Shown here piece after piece: positions 1 through 10,826 of a stretch of DNA of 64,000 nucleotides. The stretch is taken from positions 1 to 64,000 of the forward strand of contig JANSXN010000005.1 in the NCBI GenBank assembly GCA_024742935.1, written 5' to 3'. Numbering within the stretch: position 1 is the first letter of the stretch; every line of letters starts with the position of its first letter. The stretch comes from Flavobacteriaceae bacterium (GTDB lineage Bacteria > Bacteroidota > Bacteroidia > Flavobacteriales > Flavobacteriaceae). The notes beneath the pieces were generated by a model. The model searched no databases, had not been told where the DNA came from, and saw nothing but the letters and a program-made list of their open reading frames with translations. A program made the translations under genes and the position numbers.

Positions 1-138
1 CCTACTTATACAATGATACCCATTGAAACGGATACCTTTATTGCCGTAAGACAAGAATTCCCTTATCAGTCTGTTGAAATAACCATTAAGGAAAATTGTT
101 TGAAAATAAACGAAATAAAAGCTTGTTCTATTGAATAA
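1..138 (+). CDS. C-terminal fragment of a protein truncated by the window edge, function unknown
   Basis: Frame 1 is open from base 1 to TAA at 136-138 (PTYTMIPIETDTFIAVRQEFPYQSVEITIKENCLKINEIKACSIE*). Confidence 0.55.
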   Translation, partial: PTYTMIPIETDTFIAVRQEFPYQSVEITIKENCLKINEIKACSIE

Positions 139-300
139 TAAACACAACAGCTAACTACTTTTTAGGTTATAGTTCAAAGATCAGTTCATTTTATAAAGTG
201 AAATGCTTTTAAAACCGCAACTTCTCTTACACACAAACCGATGTTCGAAAGTTGAACCTAACCTGCTTGCATTGCAAATTATAACATTTACACCCAACTT

Positions 301-696
301 ATGAAAATAGAAATCGCAAAATGGATTGTAATTTTTTTTGGACTTTTTATCATAGTCGCCGGTTTGATAATGCTATTTAATCCAAAACGAGCAAGAACTA
401 TATTAAGGAAATTTGCAAGCACCAATTTTATAAACTATACCGAAATCACTTTACGAATGCTTGTGGGTGTAGCTCTTATATTATATTCAGATTTTTGTAA
501 ATTCCCGGAGCTATTTAAAATTTTAGGTTGGTTTATGTTTATTACTGCATTGATACTTTATCTTGTTCCAAGAAAATTACACCATAAATTTTCTACGAGA
601 AGTGCTGATATTATTAAACCAATTTATTTTAGATTCATCGCGCCTTTTGCTTTTGTGTTTGGCGGGTTGATTTTATATAATGTGAATTGGGTTTGA
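301..696 (+). CDS. small multi-pass membrane protein, hypothetical
   Basis: 131 aa ORF with about four hydrophobic segments. Confidence 0.7.
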   Translation: MKIEIAKWIVIFFGLFIIVAGLIMLFNPKRARTILRKFASTNFINYTEITLRMLVGVALILYSDFCKFPELFKILGWFMFITALILYLVPRKLHHKFSTRSADIIKPIYFRFIAPFAFVFGGLILYNVNWV

Positions 697-824
697 GCGC
701 AAACGACGTCAGGATGAATATGAATAGTTGCGCAACAAAGAATTGAAGTAATCAACAGTTTAAAAAAATTAATACATAGAATTTACGGTATTATTGAAAT
801 TGAACAATTGAAAAAAGCAAAATT

Positions 825-944
825 ATGAAACTGACACACAAATTGCCAATCACACTTAGCTTAATTCCTCTTCTCGTTATTGGCTGCTTAAATACCAATG
901 AGAAACCAAAAGCAGAAAATGAACTTAAGAATCAAACTCAATAG
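825..944 (+). CDS. short putative lipoprotein (39 aa), possibly a remnant
   Basis: ATG AAA CTG ... LIPLLVIGC lipobox, then TAG; the same frame stays open to 1058. Confidence 0.35.
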   Translation: MKLTHKLPITLSLIPLLVIGCLNTNEKPKAENELKNQTQ

Positions 945-1061
945 AATCAATCAATTAAATCAAGGTTCAATACAGATATTCCTGAAAAATTATTATTGTC
1001 AAACAAACAATTGGCTTTCATTTCTTCTATTAAAAAAAACAGAAAAACTAGCTGTTAAAGA

Positions 1062-2471
1062 TTAATTCCAGCCGCCACCTAAAACTCGATACAAGTTCAC
1101 GTAAGCATTCAAAAGTTCTCTTAGCGTTTCAGTAAAATTAAGTTCAGATTCAAATGCTTGACGTTGAGACTCTAAATACTCTAAATAACTAGTAACACCT
1201 TTATCATAACGCTCCCCAGATAAATATTGGGCATTTAAAGAGGCTGCCAAACGATCTTGCCTTGCTATGAGTTGTTCCTTTAAAGTTGAAATTTCAATCA
1301 AAGCATCTTCTACAGACCGAAAAGCTTCTAAAACCGTGCGCTCATAATTTAAAAGCGCTTGTTGTGTTTTACTTTCCTCTATATTGACCTGTCTTCGCAA
1401 ACGACCAGAATTAAACAAAGGTGTTAAAAAAGAACCACCCACATTCCAAGCCAGTGGCCCATCAGCAAGGGTTGATAATTCACTGGAGGCCACACCCAGC
1501 AGGCCTGTCAAGCTAATGTTTGGTAATAAATTGGCTTTGGAAGCACCTGTTAATGCATTTTGAGCAATTAGGTTTTGTTCAGCCGCAACAACATCAGGTC
1601 TTCTCAAAAGCAATTCACTTGGCAACCCTAAGGGAATTTTAATGTTTTTTTCAATATCCAGGAGTTTCGTTTGAGTTACAATTCTACCCGGATTAGAACC
1701 TGTGAGTAAACTAAGGCGGTGTTCTGTTTTTGCAATAAGGCGTTTCCATAGAGGAATGGCTTCAGCAGCAACAGCACGCTTAATTTGAGCTTGATTGACA
1801 TCAATTTCAGCAACAATTCCTTTATCAAAACGTTGCTCAATGATATTCAATACACTATCACGTAGCGCTAGATTTCGCTCAGAAATTTCCAAGCGGTTGT
1901 TGTAATCTAACAACAGAAAATAATTGGTAGCTACAGCGGTAACTAAACTCAATTTTGTGGCACGGTAGCCTTCTTCACTTTGCACAATTCTAGCTTTTGC
2001 CGCCTCATTCAAACGTCTGTATTTCCCCCAAAAATCTAATTCCCAGCTAGCAAAAGCTGTTGCATAAAAATTATTTTGAGTTTGTGGTAATAACACACCC
2101 TGAAAATTTCCACGAGAAGCACCTGCGTCTGCTCCAATAGCTGGTAGCATGGCAGCGCGTTGAACTAGGAGCCCATCTTGAGCTTGCAAGACCGTTTCTG
2201 CGGCTATATTCAAATCTTGATTATAAATAAGTGACTTTTGAATGAGACTGTCTAAGACTGTATCTTGAAAAAAACTAAAAAAGTTTAAGTCAGAAATCGC
2301 GTCTTTACTTAGGTCATTTGTGTTGATATTATTAGTTTCAGGAAGTGATTCATTTTCATAATAAAAATGATTGGGGACTTTGATTTCGGTGCCTTTATAA
2401 TTTTTTCCTGCTTTGCATCCAGCAAGAAACACAACCATGAAGCATATGATTATACTTTTAAATTTCATCAT
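1062..2471 (-). CDS. RND efflux outer membrane factor (TolC/OprM/NodT family)
   Basis: Lipoprotein signal; OMF motifs such as ASWELDFWGKYRRLNEAAKA and LRRPDVVAAEQNL; overlaps the upstream RND gene. Confidence 0.93.
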   Translation of the reverse strand: MMKFKSIIICFMVVFLAGCKAGKNYKGTEIKVPNHFYYENESLPETNNINTNDLSKDAISDLNFFSFFQDTVLDSLIQKSLIYNQDLNIAAETVLQAQDGLLVQRAAMLPAIGADAGASRGNFQGVLLPQTQNNFYATAFASWELDFWGKYRRLNEAAKARIVQSEEGYRATKLSLVTAVATNYFLLLDYNNRLEISERNLALRDSVLNIIEQRFDKGIVAEIDVNQAQIKRAVAAEAIPLWKRLIAKTEHRLSLLTGSNPGRIVTQTKLLDIEKNIKIPLGLPSELLLRRPDVVAAEQNLIAQNALTGASKANLLPNISLTGLLGVASSELSTLADGPLAWNVGGSFLTPLFNSGRLRRQVNIEESKTQQALLNYERTVLEAFRSVEDALIEISTLKEQLIARQDRLAASLNAQYLSGERYDKGVTSYLEYLESQRQAFESELNFTETLRELLNAYVNLYRVLGGGWN

Positions 2472-5400
2472 TAATTGTTTTAGGTTTTACGGTTCTGTTT
2501 TTTTCGTAACCTGCCAATTTACCAATCAAAACAAATAGCATTGGATACATCAAAACACCAATAAATGTAGCAACACCCATTCCACCCATCAGGGCTACAC
2601 CCATTACTTTTCTCGCTTCGGCACCAGCGCCGCTAGCTAGAAGAAGTGGCAGAATTCCTAATATAAATGCAAAGGTGGTCATCAATATAGGTCTAAAGCG
2701 TAAAGTGGCCGCTGCAGTAGCTGCATCAAACAAACTTAGTCCCTCATCAAATTTTATTTTAGCAAATTCTACAATCAAAATAGCATTTTTAGCAGCCATT
2801 GCAATGAGCATCACCAACGAGACTTGTGCAAAGATATTTGTAAGGTAACTTTCGCTAAAAAGACGTGCGATGTATAAAAACCCAAAGGCACCCATTAACG
2901 CAAAGGGTGTTCCCAATAGAATGGCTAAGGGCATGCTCCAGCTTTCATATTGGGCAGCTAAAATTAAAAAAACAAAGAAAAGTGAAAAAGCAAATACAAC
3001 AGATAACTGTCCTGACGCCTTTTTTTCCTGATAACTCATAGCATTCCAACTAAATGTCATATCTGATGGAAGCACCTCAGCGGCTACTTCTTCCAGTGCA
3101 TTGAGGGCTTCTGCAGAGCTATAGCCTGAAGCGGGTGTTCCAGTCACCTCTGCGGCTCTTTGCAAATTGAATCTCACGATATAATCTGGTCCTGAATCGT
3201 TGACCACATCAACAAATGAGGAGAGGGGCACAGACACACCATCTTTATTCTGTACATAAAACAATTCCAAACCTTTTTCATTTTGACGATACTCCGGTTC
3301 AGCTTGAACAAATGCTTTATAGAGGCGGCCATATTTTGTAAAGTCATTTACATAGGCACCGCCTAAAAAAGCTGCAAAAGTATTGTACACATCGTTGAGT
3401 GCTACATTAGATTTTAGTATTTTATCTTTGTTAAGCACTATTCTGCGCTGTGGTACATCTGCCTGAAAAGTGGTAAATGCCGATGCAATTTCAGGGCGTT
3501 TCTGAGCCTCTGCAATAAATTTATAAGTATTTTCTGCTAAATAAGCAGGTGATTTTCCACTTTTATCTTGAATCATTAAACTAAAACCTGAGCCATTACC
3601 CAATCCGGGAATTGCCGGTGGTCCAAAAGCCATTGCTTGCGCCTCAATAATTTCTTTAGATAAAACACCATTGGTGGCGGCTATAATCTCATTGGCAGTG
3701 CGCTCTCGTTCATCCCAATTTACAAGTTTTATAAATAAAAACGCATTATTGGGAATCATAGCGCCAGATAACATACTAAAGCCTGTAACTGCTGTCACAT
3801 ACTCAATATCTTCGTCTTCCATTAAAAGATTTTCAATATGTTTAACAACAGCATCAGTGCGTTGCAAAGAAGCAGCATTGGGAAGTTGAACATTCACAAA
3901 ATAGTATCCTTGGTCTTCTTCTGGAAGGAACCCGCTTGGTACTAGTTTACCAAAAATTCCCGCCGCAATAACGGTAATTATTAAATATACTACACCACGT
4001 TTAAGTTTTCCTGCCATCCCTGAAGTGGCTTTGCCATAAGTTTTTGTTCCTCGATCAAACCGGGTATTGAAATTTTTAAAAAACCGCCCAAGTGGTCCAT
4101 TAGACTCGGTAGGCTTTTTCATAAAAAGCGCGCACAATGCTGGGCTTAAACTCAATGCGTTGATGGAGGAGAATATGACAGAAACCGCAATGGTAATAGC
4201 AAATTGTTGGTATAACTTTCCTGTAATACCCGCCATTGCTGCTACGGGAACAAAAACTGCTATCATCACAAGAGTTGTAGCAATGATGGGGCCTGTAACT
4301 TCTCTCATCGCTGCAGATGTTGCTGCCTTTGGTTTCATGCCTTTTTCAATGTTTACTTGAACGGCCTCCACGACCACAATGGCATCATCAACTACAATAC
4401 CAATAGCGAGTACCAGTCCTAAAAGTGATAGCGAGTTTATAGTGAAGCCCAGCAGTGGAAAAAACATAAAGGCTGCAATAAGCGATACAGGAATTGCGAG
4501 GGTGGGAATGAGCGTAGCACGCCAATCTTGAATGAACAAGAAAACCACCAAAATAACCAGTATCAGTGCAATGATTAATGTTTCGATAATTTCATCTATA
4601 CCAGCCATAATGGGCTCTGTGGCATCTAGCGAAACTTCATAAGCTAAGTCCTGCGGAAACCCAACTGCCATTTCGTCCATAGCAGTTATAATGTCTTCTG
4701 CTAGCGCAACAGCATTGGTTCCAGGGGATTGGTAGATGGCTATTGCTGCGGCATCTTTTCCATTGGACCTTGATAAAGAACGGTAATTTTCTGTTCCTAA
4801 TTTAATTTCTGCAATATCTTTCATTCTAAGCTGACTGCCGTCTGGAAGCGTTCGAATAACAATATTTTCAAATTCTTCTTCATCAACAAGCTGTTCAGGC
4901 AACCTCACAGAGTATGTGAATTCTGTTCCCGGTGGGGCAGGCTCTGCACCAAATTGTCCCCCTGGAGCAACGACATTTTGTTCACGAATGGCGTTCATGA
5001 TTTCAGGAATTGAAATTCCAAGTTTTGCCAATCTATCGGGTTTTACCCAGATGCGCATAGAATAATCACTGGATCCTAAAACTTGCACGCGACCAACACC
5101 TTTTATACGTGCCAATTGGTCTTGTACATTAATAATAGCATAGTTACCTAGAAAATTTTTGTCGTAAGTTCCATTAGGAGAAGTAACAGACAAAATCATC
5201 AAGATACTTGACATTGATTTTTGTGTAGTAACCCCAATGCGTTTTACAGCTTCGGGAAGTTTTGGTGTTGCAGTTGCTACTCGTGTTTGCGTAAAAACGG
5301 TATTCATATCTGGGTCTGTACCCAAATCGAAAGTAATTTGAAGACTCATACTACCATCATTTGCATTGGTAGATTTCATATAGAGCATATTTTCTACACC

Positions 5401-5625
5401 GTTGATTTGTTGTTCAAGAGGTGTCGCCACAGAATTTTCTACCGTAGTTGAGCTTGCACCTGTAAAAAATGTACTTACTCTAACCACCGGTGGTGTGATA
5501 TCGGGATATTGCTCTACAGCCAATCCTAAAATAGAAACTCCACCAATAATGACCATAAAAAGAGCGATTACAATGGCAACTATAGGGCGTCTTACAAAGA
5601 ATACATCTTTTTGATTTTTCTCCAT
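2458..5625 (-). CDS. RND efflux inner-membrane transporter (AcrB/MexB, HAE1 family)
   Basis: 1055 aa; FVRRPIVAIVIALFMVIIG start, VLAIGIVVDDAIVVVEAV, GFLPEEDQGYYFV. Confidence 0.96.
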   Translation of the reverse strand: MEKNQKDVFFVRRPIVAIVIALFMVIIGGVSILGLAVEQYPDITPPVVRVSTFFTGASSTTVENSVATPLEQQINGVENMLYMKSTNANDGSMSLQITFDLGTDPDMNTVFTQTRVATATPKLPEAVKRIGVTTQKSMSSILMILSVTSPNGTYDKNFLGNYAIINVQDQLARIKGVGRVQVLGSSDYSMRIWVKPDRLAKLGISIPEIMNAIREQNVVAPGGQFGAEPAPPGTEFTYSVRLPEQLVDEEEFENIVIRTLPDGSQLRMKDIAEIKLGTENYRSLSRSNGKDAAAIAIYQSPGTNAVALAEDIITAMDEMAVGFPQDLAYEVSLDATEPIMAGIDEIIETLIIALILVILVVFLFIQDWRATLIPTLAIPVSLIAAFMFFPLLGFTINSLSLLGLVLAIGIVVDDAIVVVEAVQVNIEKGMKPKAATSAAMREVTGPIIATTLVMIAVFVPVAAMAGITGKLYQQFAITIAVSVIFSSINALSLSPALCALFMKKPTESNGPLGRFFKNFNTRFDRGTKTYGKATSGMAGKLKRGVVYLIITVIAAGIFGKLVPSGFLPEEDQGYYFVNVQLPNAASLQRTDAVVKHIENLLMEDEDIEYVTAVTGFSMLSGAMIPNNAFLFIKLVNWDERERTANEIIAATNGVLSKEIIEAQAMAFGPPAIPGLGNGSGFSLMIQDKSGKSPAYLAENTYKFIAEAQKRPEIASAFTTFQADVPQRRIVLNKDKILKSNVALNDVYNTFAAFLGGAYVNDFTKYGRLYKAFVQAEPEYRQNEKGLELFYVQNKDGVSVPLSSFVDVVNDSGPDYIVRFNLQRAAEVTGTPASGYSSAEALNALEEVAAEVLPSDMTFSWNAMSYQEKKASGQLSVVFAFSLFFVFLILAAQYESWSMPLAILLGTPFALMGAFGFLYIARLFSESYLTNIFAQVSLVMLIAMAAKNAILIVEFAKIKFDEGLSLFDAATAAATLRFRPILMTTFAFILGILPLLLASGAGAEARKVMGVALMGGMGVATFIGVLMYPMLFVLIGKLAGYEKNRTVKPKTINDEI

Positions 5626-5627
5626 AA

Positions 5628-6761
5628 CTATTCGCTTTTAAATTGCGATTCAAACTCTATGACCTCAGCCGTTACTTTGCTTCCTGACTTGGCACGCTGA
5701 AGACCCTCAAATACAATTTGATCATTTGGTGAAAGCCCTTCATTAATAATAAAATAGTCTCTATAAGCTTGTTCTATTTGAACGTCTACCTGTTCGACTT
5801 CTCCATTTTCTTTTATTCGCATCACAAAATAATTGCCCTGTACTTCATTAACACAACGTTGGGGCACTAATAAAGCGTCTGGAATGGTTTTTACAGCAGC
5901 ACGCACACGAGCAAATTGCCCGGGTCGCACAAGTCTATCTGGATTTGGAAATATTGACTGAATTAAAATGGTTCCGGTAACATTATTGACTTCTCTATTG
6001 ATGAAATTTACTTTTCCTTTATGCGGGAATAAGCTATTATCAGACAAAATGAGTTGCAATTGAGTATTTTGATTTTCCTTACTTGTTGTTGACTTTGAAT
6101 GATTTGCCCAAGCTAAATAATCACTTTCTGTTATAAAAAATTCAACCCTTAAGGAATCTACTGTAGAAACTGTATTGAGAATAACCGGATTGGGAGCTCG
6201 ACCCACAAACTCCCCAGTTCTAGCCATTGATTTTCCAATAATACCATCTACCGGCGATTTAATGCTGGCGTAACCCAATCGTATTTGAGCCAGATTAAGA
6301 TTTGCTTGTGATGCCACAACCATTGCGTCTGAGCCTTTTTTTTCAGCTATTGCGGCGTCTAAATCTTTTTTGCTTATCGCATTTATTTTAGAAAGAGGTT
6401 CAATACGATTCAAATCACTTATGGCTCTTTGATTGTTCACTTGACTTCTAGCTAGATCACTTTTTGCGGCATTTAATGCTTCAACAAGAGGATCTGGATC
6501 TACAACATAAAGCAAATCTCCTTTTTTGATAAAACTTCCTTCCTGAAATGCTATTTTTTCAATAAAACCCTCAACTCGAGTTCTAATAGGGATGTCATTA
6601 AACCCATAAACCTGACCCACAAAGTCTTTTTCTAAAACAACTTCTTGTTGTTTTAGTGAGACAACTTTAACTGAAGGAGGCGTGGAAATTACTTCTGGCT
6701 GATTGTTATTGCAGGAAACCAATATTATAAAGCAAACGAAAATGGAACGGTAGTAAAGCAT
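5628..6761 (-). CDS. RND efflux membrane fusion protein (AcrA/MexA family), lipoprotein
   Basis: Lipobox FIILVSC; biotinyl-lipoyl-like and barrel-sandwich motifs (GFIEKIAFQEGSFIKKGDLLYVVDP). Confidence 0.95.
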   Translation of the reverse strand: MLYYRSIFVCFIILVSCNNNQPEVISTPPSVKVVSLKQQEVVLEKDFVGQVYGFNDIPIRTRVEGFIEKIAFQEGSFIKKGDLLYVVDPDPLVEALNAAKSDLARSQVNNQRAISDLNRIEPLSKINAISKKDLDAAIAEKKGSDAMVVASQANLNLAQIRLGYASIKSPVDGIIGKSMARTGEFVGRAPNPVILNTVSTVDSLRVEFFITESDYLAWANHSKSTTSKENQNTQLQLILSDNSLFPHKGKVNFINREVNNVTGTILIQSIFPNPDRLVRPGQFARVRAAVKTIPDALLVPQRCVNEVQGNYFVMRIKENGEVEQVDVQIEQAYRDYFIINEGLSPNDQIVFEGLQRAKSGSKVTAEVIEFESQFKSE

Positions 6762-6889
6762 AGGGTAATTAATTTAAGTAAATCTAAAAATAGAAAATTT
6801 TGGTTATTAAAATGAGTTTTATTCAAAAATAAATACCAAAAAAAGTATGAAATAAATTAAAGCCTCTAATTTTTTAAATTTAAGACAAA

Positions 6890-7636
6890 TCATCCCCCCA
6901 TATACTCTATAAACCGGCTTTTATAACTCTCAGAAATTTCTACCTCAGCACCGTCGCTTAGAATTACTGAGCCGCCATTACTTTTAATATAAGAGGTCAC
7001 ACAATTCATATTGATAAGGTGTGAGCGGTGTACCCTTAAAAAAGGACTAGGAAGCATTTCCTCAAAATGCTTTAAAAAACGACACACCATTTTTTTACTG
7101 CCGTCTTTTAGATGAATGTCAGTAAAGTTCCCGTTTCCGCGTAAGCGAATGATGTCTTCCATTTTTACCACTTCAAAGCCTTCCAAGGTGGGAAGGATGA
7201 CTTGTTGTTTTTCCGGTAGAGGCTCCTTGATATTTTGAACGATGATCTGATTGCGGTTAAAAAGTAGGTTCTTGTTTATTTCTTCCTGCACTTTGTTAAC
7301 GGCAATAATCAATTCTTCAATACTCACCGGTTTGAGTAGGTAGTAAGCAGCACTTTGGTTCAGGGCTCGCAGCGAATATTCAGAAAAAGCAGTGACAAAA
7401 ATAGTTTCAAAGTGCAGGTCTTTACAGCCTTCCAAAACGTCAAACGCATTACCAAAAGGCATCTCTACATCAAGAAATACTAATTGTGGTTTCAATTCAT
7501 GCAGAAGTTTGATCGCTTCTTTGCTGTTTTGCGCTTCACCCAAAACCTCCACTTGTGGGCAGTATTTTGCCAGGTAGGTTTTAAGTGCCTCTCGGGCAGC
7601 TTGTTCATCTTCTACAATTACACTTTTTATGGCCAC
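6890..7636 (-). CDS. LytTR-family response regulator
   Basis: REC domain (IVEDEQAAREAL ... VFLDVEMP) plus C-terminal LytTR domain (FLRVHRSHLIN). Confidence 0.95.
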   Translation of the reverse strand: MAIKSVIVEDEQAAREALKTYLAKYCPQVEVLGEAQNSKEAIKLLHELKPQLVFLDVEMPFGNAFDVLEGCKDLHFETIFVTAFSEYSLRALNQSAAYYLLKPVSIEELIIAVNKVQEEINKNLLFNRNQIIVQNIKEPLPEKQQVILPTLEGFEVVKMEDIIRLRGNGNFTDIHLKDGSKKMVCRFLKHFEEMLPSPFLRVHRSHLINMNCVTSYIKSNGGSVILSDGAEVEISESYKSRFIEYMGG

Positions 7637-7647
7637 GGTTTTAGAAA

Positions 7648-9432
7648 TTAATTGAAAGTGAGGGTAACGCGGGTACCACTTGATTCCTTTAGGTTTTCGA
7701 TTTTAAATTGAATGTTTTGTTTATACAAGTCATTCAGTAATTCTATTCGTTCCCTCACATTGTTGAGTCCACGGGAAATGTGAAGTTTTTGATTTCCGGT
7801 TTTTATAGCCTTGCTTTTTTCCAACCCAATCCCGTTATCTTCTATAATAACCTTAATGTGATTGCCTTCTTGTAAAAAATGAAGTTTGAGAAATCCTTTT
7901 TCTTCTTTGTAACGCAAACCGTGCCAAATGGCATTTTCCAGCTGGGGCTGAATGAGCATACCGGGTATTTTTACAGCATCTGGATCCAAAGTTTCATCCA
8001 CACTAATTTCATATTCAAATTTGTCTTGAAAACGCAAATGTTCCAGATCGAGGTATTTCTTGAGTTGTTCAAGCTCATCGTTGAGTGTAATAAAATCTTC
8101 ATTAGAGGTTTCCATCATACTGCGCATCAGGTTGGAATAGGAGGTGAGGTATTTGTTGGCTTCGAGTTCGTTGTTTTGCGCAATAAACTGATTCACACTG
8201 TTAAGGCTGTTAAAAATAAAATGCGGATTCATCTCACGTCTTAACGATTGCAGTGCAATGCGTTTGTTTTTCTTTTGAATTGAATAAAGCGAGCGAGCAA
8301 TCCAGGCGAGTAACACCAGCATCGCTAATACTGAGAAGACAAGCACCAGATTAAAGGTGTTTGATTTTTCCAGAAGGGCATCTTTTAACTGCCGTTCTTT
8401 TTCCAATTGCAGTATTTTTTCTTCGGTGGAGGTAAAGAGTTTTGTGTCAACCAGCGAACTGTCTCTCATAATCAAAGTTTCAAAGTCTTCCAGAAAACGG
8501 TCGTGAAGTTTCAGTGACTGTTGTGTGTTGCCTTTGGATTCAAAAATAGCAGCGTGATTGATGGTGGTTTCTTTGGCAACATATGTTTTTCCAAATTGTA
8601 CCGCTTGGGTATAGGTTTCTTCAAGTAGCGATATGGCATTTTCTTCTTGGTTATTTTTGAAGTAGAGGTCTGCCAATTGTAGTTTTTGAGAGAGTATTTC
8701 GTCAATTTCGCCTCCGCTGATGGCTTGTTCCAGAGCGTTTTCTGTAATGGCGATGGCCTCATCCAGTTTGTTGTCGTCGGCATAGATGATGGCGACTTGA
8801 CGTTTGAGTCTTGCAGCTTCTGCGGGTTTTTCAGCGGCCAGCTCGATGGCTTTTCCGTAACTTTCGATAGCCTCTTCCTTGTCGTCTTTCAATAAATTGG
8901 TCTCTGCTTTTTGACGGTAAAGCTGGATTTGTTCATCACTTTCTGCATCGGCCTCCGCAAGTTCAATATTTGCATCAATATAATCCATTTGTGCACCGGG
9001 ATTGGCACGCTGCGTAACCCTGTTGGCATCGTTGAAATTCATTTGTGAAGCAGATGCTCCTTGTGCCTGATTGCCTGCCGAGCGAAAATTTGTAATGGCC
9101 TCTTTATATTTCTGTTGGCTCTCCTGAACTTGTGCAAGGCGACGCGTGAGTTGCACGACTTTTTCTGAATTGGTTTGTTTCTTATAAAGTTCCAGTGCAT
9201 TGTTAATATAGAATTCTGCACGGACAAAGTCACCTGTTTCTATGAGACCATCAGCCAATTCTTCATAGCTTTTTGCCAAGGCTTCCGGATTGTTTTCAGT
9301 TAATGACTTTTCTACTTTTTGTGCTTTTTTATTTAAAGATGAAGGGCTCTTGATACCCTTTAACGAGTCTTGCCCAAATAGTATGGATGGGGTAAAAACC
9401 AATAAAAAGAAAAAGTAAAAAAGCTGTTTCAT
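7648..9432 (-). CDS. LytS/YehU-type sensor histidine kinase with periplasmic TPR region
   Basis: Signal peptide, TPR-like repeats, one TM, His_kinase motif LRREMNPHFIFNSLNSVNQFI, HATPase motifs; adjacent to the response regulator. Confidence 0.94.
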   Translation of the reverse strand: MKQLFYFFFLLVFTPSILFGQDSLKGIKSPSSLNKKAQKVEKSLTENNPEALAKSYEELADGLIETGDFVRAEFYINNALELYKKQTNSEKVVQLTRRLAQVQESQQKYKEAITNFRSAGNQAQGASASQMNFNDANRVTQRANPGAQMDYIDANIELAEADAESDEQIQLYRQKAETNLLKDDKEEAIESYGKAIELAAEKPAEAARLKRQVAIIYADDNKLDEAIAITENALEQAISGGEIDEILSQKLQLADLYFKNNQEENAISLLEETYTQAVQFGKTYVAKETTINHAAIFESKGNTQQSLKLHDRFLEDFETLIMRDSSLVDTKLFTSTEEKILQLEKERQLKDALLEKSNTFNLVLVFSVLAMLVLLAWIARSLYSIQKKNKRIALQSLRREMNPHFIFNSLNSVNQFIAQNNELEANKYLTSYSNLMRSMMETSNEDFITLNDELEQLKKYLDLEHLRFQDKFEYEISVDETLDPDAVKIPGMLIQPQLENAIWHGLRYKEEKGFLKLHFLQEGNHIKVIIEDNGIGLEKSKAIKTGNQKLHISRGLNNVRERIELLNDLYKQNIQFKIENLKESSGTRVTLTFN

Positions 9433-9579
9433 GCTGATTTGAAATAATAATGTAAAGTAAAGAAATAAAAACGTTTTAATAAACAGGATTCACCAAGTCA
9501 AATACCCGTTTCACCATGTCTTTGGATTTCGGGGCATTCTTGAAGCTACTTTTACTCAAAATCTTTAAAAACATCTATC

Positions 9580-10725
9580 ATGAAAAAATTAATTTTAAGC
9601 ACCTTCGTTTTCCTTTTCGGAATTTTTTTCGCGCAAGCGGAAGTATCAAATGAATTTTCAACTTCAATCTCTAATGAGCTCAATTCTGGCGGAAGCATTC
9701 AGGTAGCTCTTTTACTGGATACCTCAAACAGTATGGACGGTTTGATCAATCAAGCGAAAGCCCGCTTGTGGACCATTGTAAATACTATGACCACGTTGCG
9801 TTACAACGGTAAAGCCCCTAAAATTGAAATCTCGTTGTATGAATATGGTAATTCAGGCTTGTCGAGTGAGTCTGATTATATACGACAAGTTGTGGGGCTC
9901 ACAAACGATTTGGATTTAATTTCTGAACATTTGTTTGCACTACGCACCAATGGCGGACTGGAATACTGTGGTGCCGTTATCAAGGATGCCACCAACAAAC
10001 TCGACTGGAATGCAGACAAAAATGCTATGAAGCTCATCTATATTGCCGGTAATGAACCTTTTGATCAAGGGAGTGTGAATTACAAAGAAGCCATCGCCGA
10101 TGCTGTTAAAAAGGGAATTTTTATCAACACCATTTTTTGTGGAAACAACCAGGAGGGCATTCGCACTCACTGGAAAGACGGTGCAGACAAAGGTAACGGG
10201 AAGTATTTTCATATTAATTCTGATGCAAGAGTGCGTTATATTATAACACCTTATGATGATCAAATCACAATTTGCAACCAGCGATTGAATACCACATACA
10301 TTGGTTATGGCAGCGCCGGAAGAGCTAAAAAAGAATCACAAATGCAACAGGATGCTGCTGCAGAAGGGATATCGACAGCCAACTATGCAGAACGCACCGT
10401 GGCAAAAGCAGGAGCGGTATATCGCAATGAAAGTTGGGATCTTGTAGATAGAGTGAATACAGACCCCAAAGCTCTTTCTAAATTAAAAGATGAAGAGTTA
10501 CCGGAAGAATTAAAGGGCAAATCACAAGCTCAAATAGAGGCTTTTGTAAAAGCGAAATCAAAAGAACGCGAGCAAATACAAAAAGAAATCGCCGAACTCG
10601 CTGTAAAACGGCAAGCTTATATTGAAAAAGAACAAGCTAAAGAAGGAACTCAGGATGATTTGGGGAATGCGATTGTTTCTTCCATCCAAGAAATTGCAAA
10701 ACTAAAGGGATTTAAAGTTTTATAA
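9580..10725 (+). CDS. secreted von Willebrand factor type A domain protein
   Basis: Signal peptide; MIDAS motif LLLDTSNSMDGLINQAK. Confidence 0.85.
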   Translation: MKKLILSTFVFLFGIFFAQAEVSNEFSTSISNELNSGGSIQVALLLDTSNSMDGLINQAKARLWTIVNTMTTLRYNGKAPKIEISLYEYGNSGLSSESDYIRQVVGLTNDLDLISEHLFALRTNGGLEYCGAVIKDATNKLDWNADKNAMKLIYIAGNEPFDQGSVNYKEAIADAVKKGIFINTIFCGNNQEGIRTHWKDGADKGNGKYFHINSDARVRYIITPYDDQITICNQRLNTTYIGYGSAGRAKKESQMQQDAAAEGISTANYAERTVAKAGAVYRNESWDLVDRVNTDPKALSKLKDEELPEELKGKSQAQIEAFVKAKSKEREQIQKEIAELAVKRQAYIEKEQAKEGTQDDLGNAIVSSIQEIAKLKGFKVL

Positions 10726-10750
10726 TGTTTTTGAAATAGGTAGTGAGTAA

Positions 10751-10782
10751 AAACCTGCAACTAAAGAGTTGCAGGTTTTTTT
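10751..10782 (+). terminator. Rho-independent terminator after the vWA gene
   Basis: AAACCTGCAACT-AAAG-AGTTGCAGGTTT, perfect 12-bp stem followed by a T run. Confidence 0.9.
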
Positions 10783-10826
10783 ATGATTAGAATACTGTTG
10801 AGCTAATAAGAGGGTAAGGAAAGGAT

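Noticed and set aside
3671-5614. Several plus-strand ORFs (72-97 aa) opposite the RND transporter gene
   Set aside because: Antisense shadows of a strongly conserved coding frame; no family resemblance or own start context
7879-8244. 121-aa plus-strand ORF MKFEKSFFFFV...
   Set aside because: Lies fully antisense to the conserved histidine kinase domain
9940-10263. 107-aa minus-strand ORF
   Set aside because: Antisense to the vWA coding region; no recognisable motif
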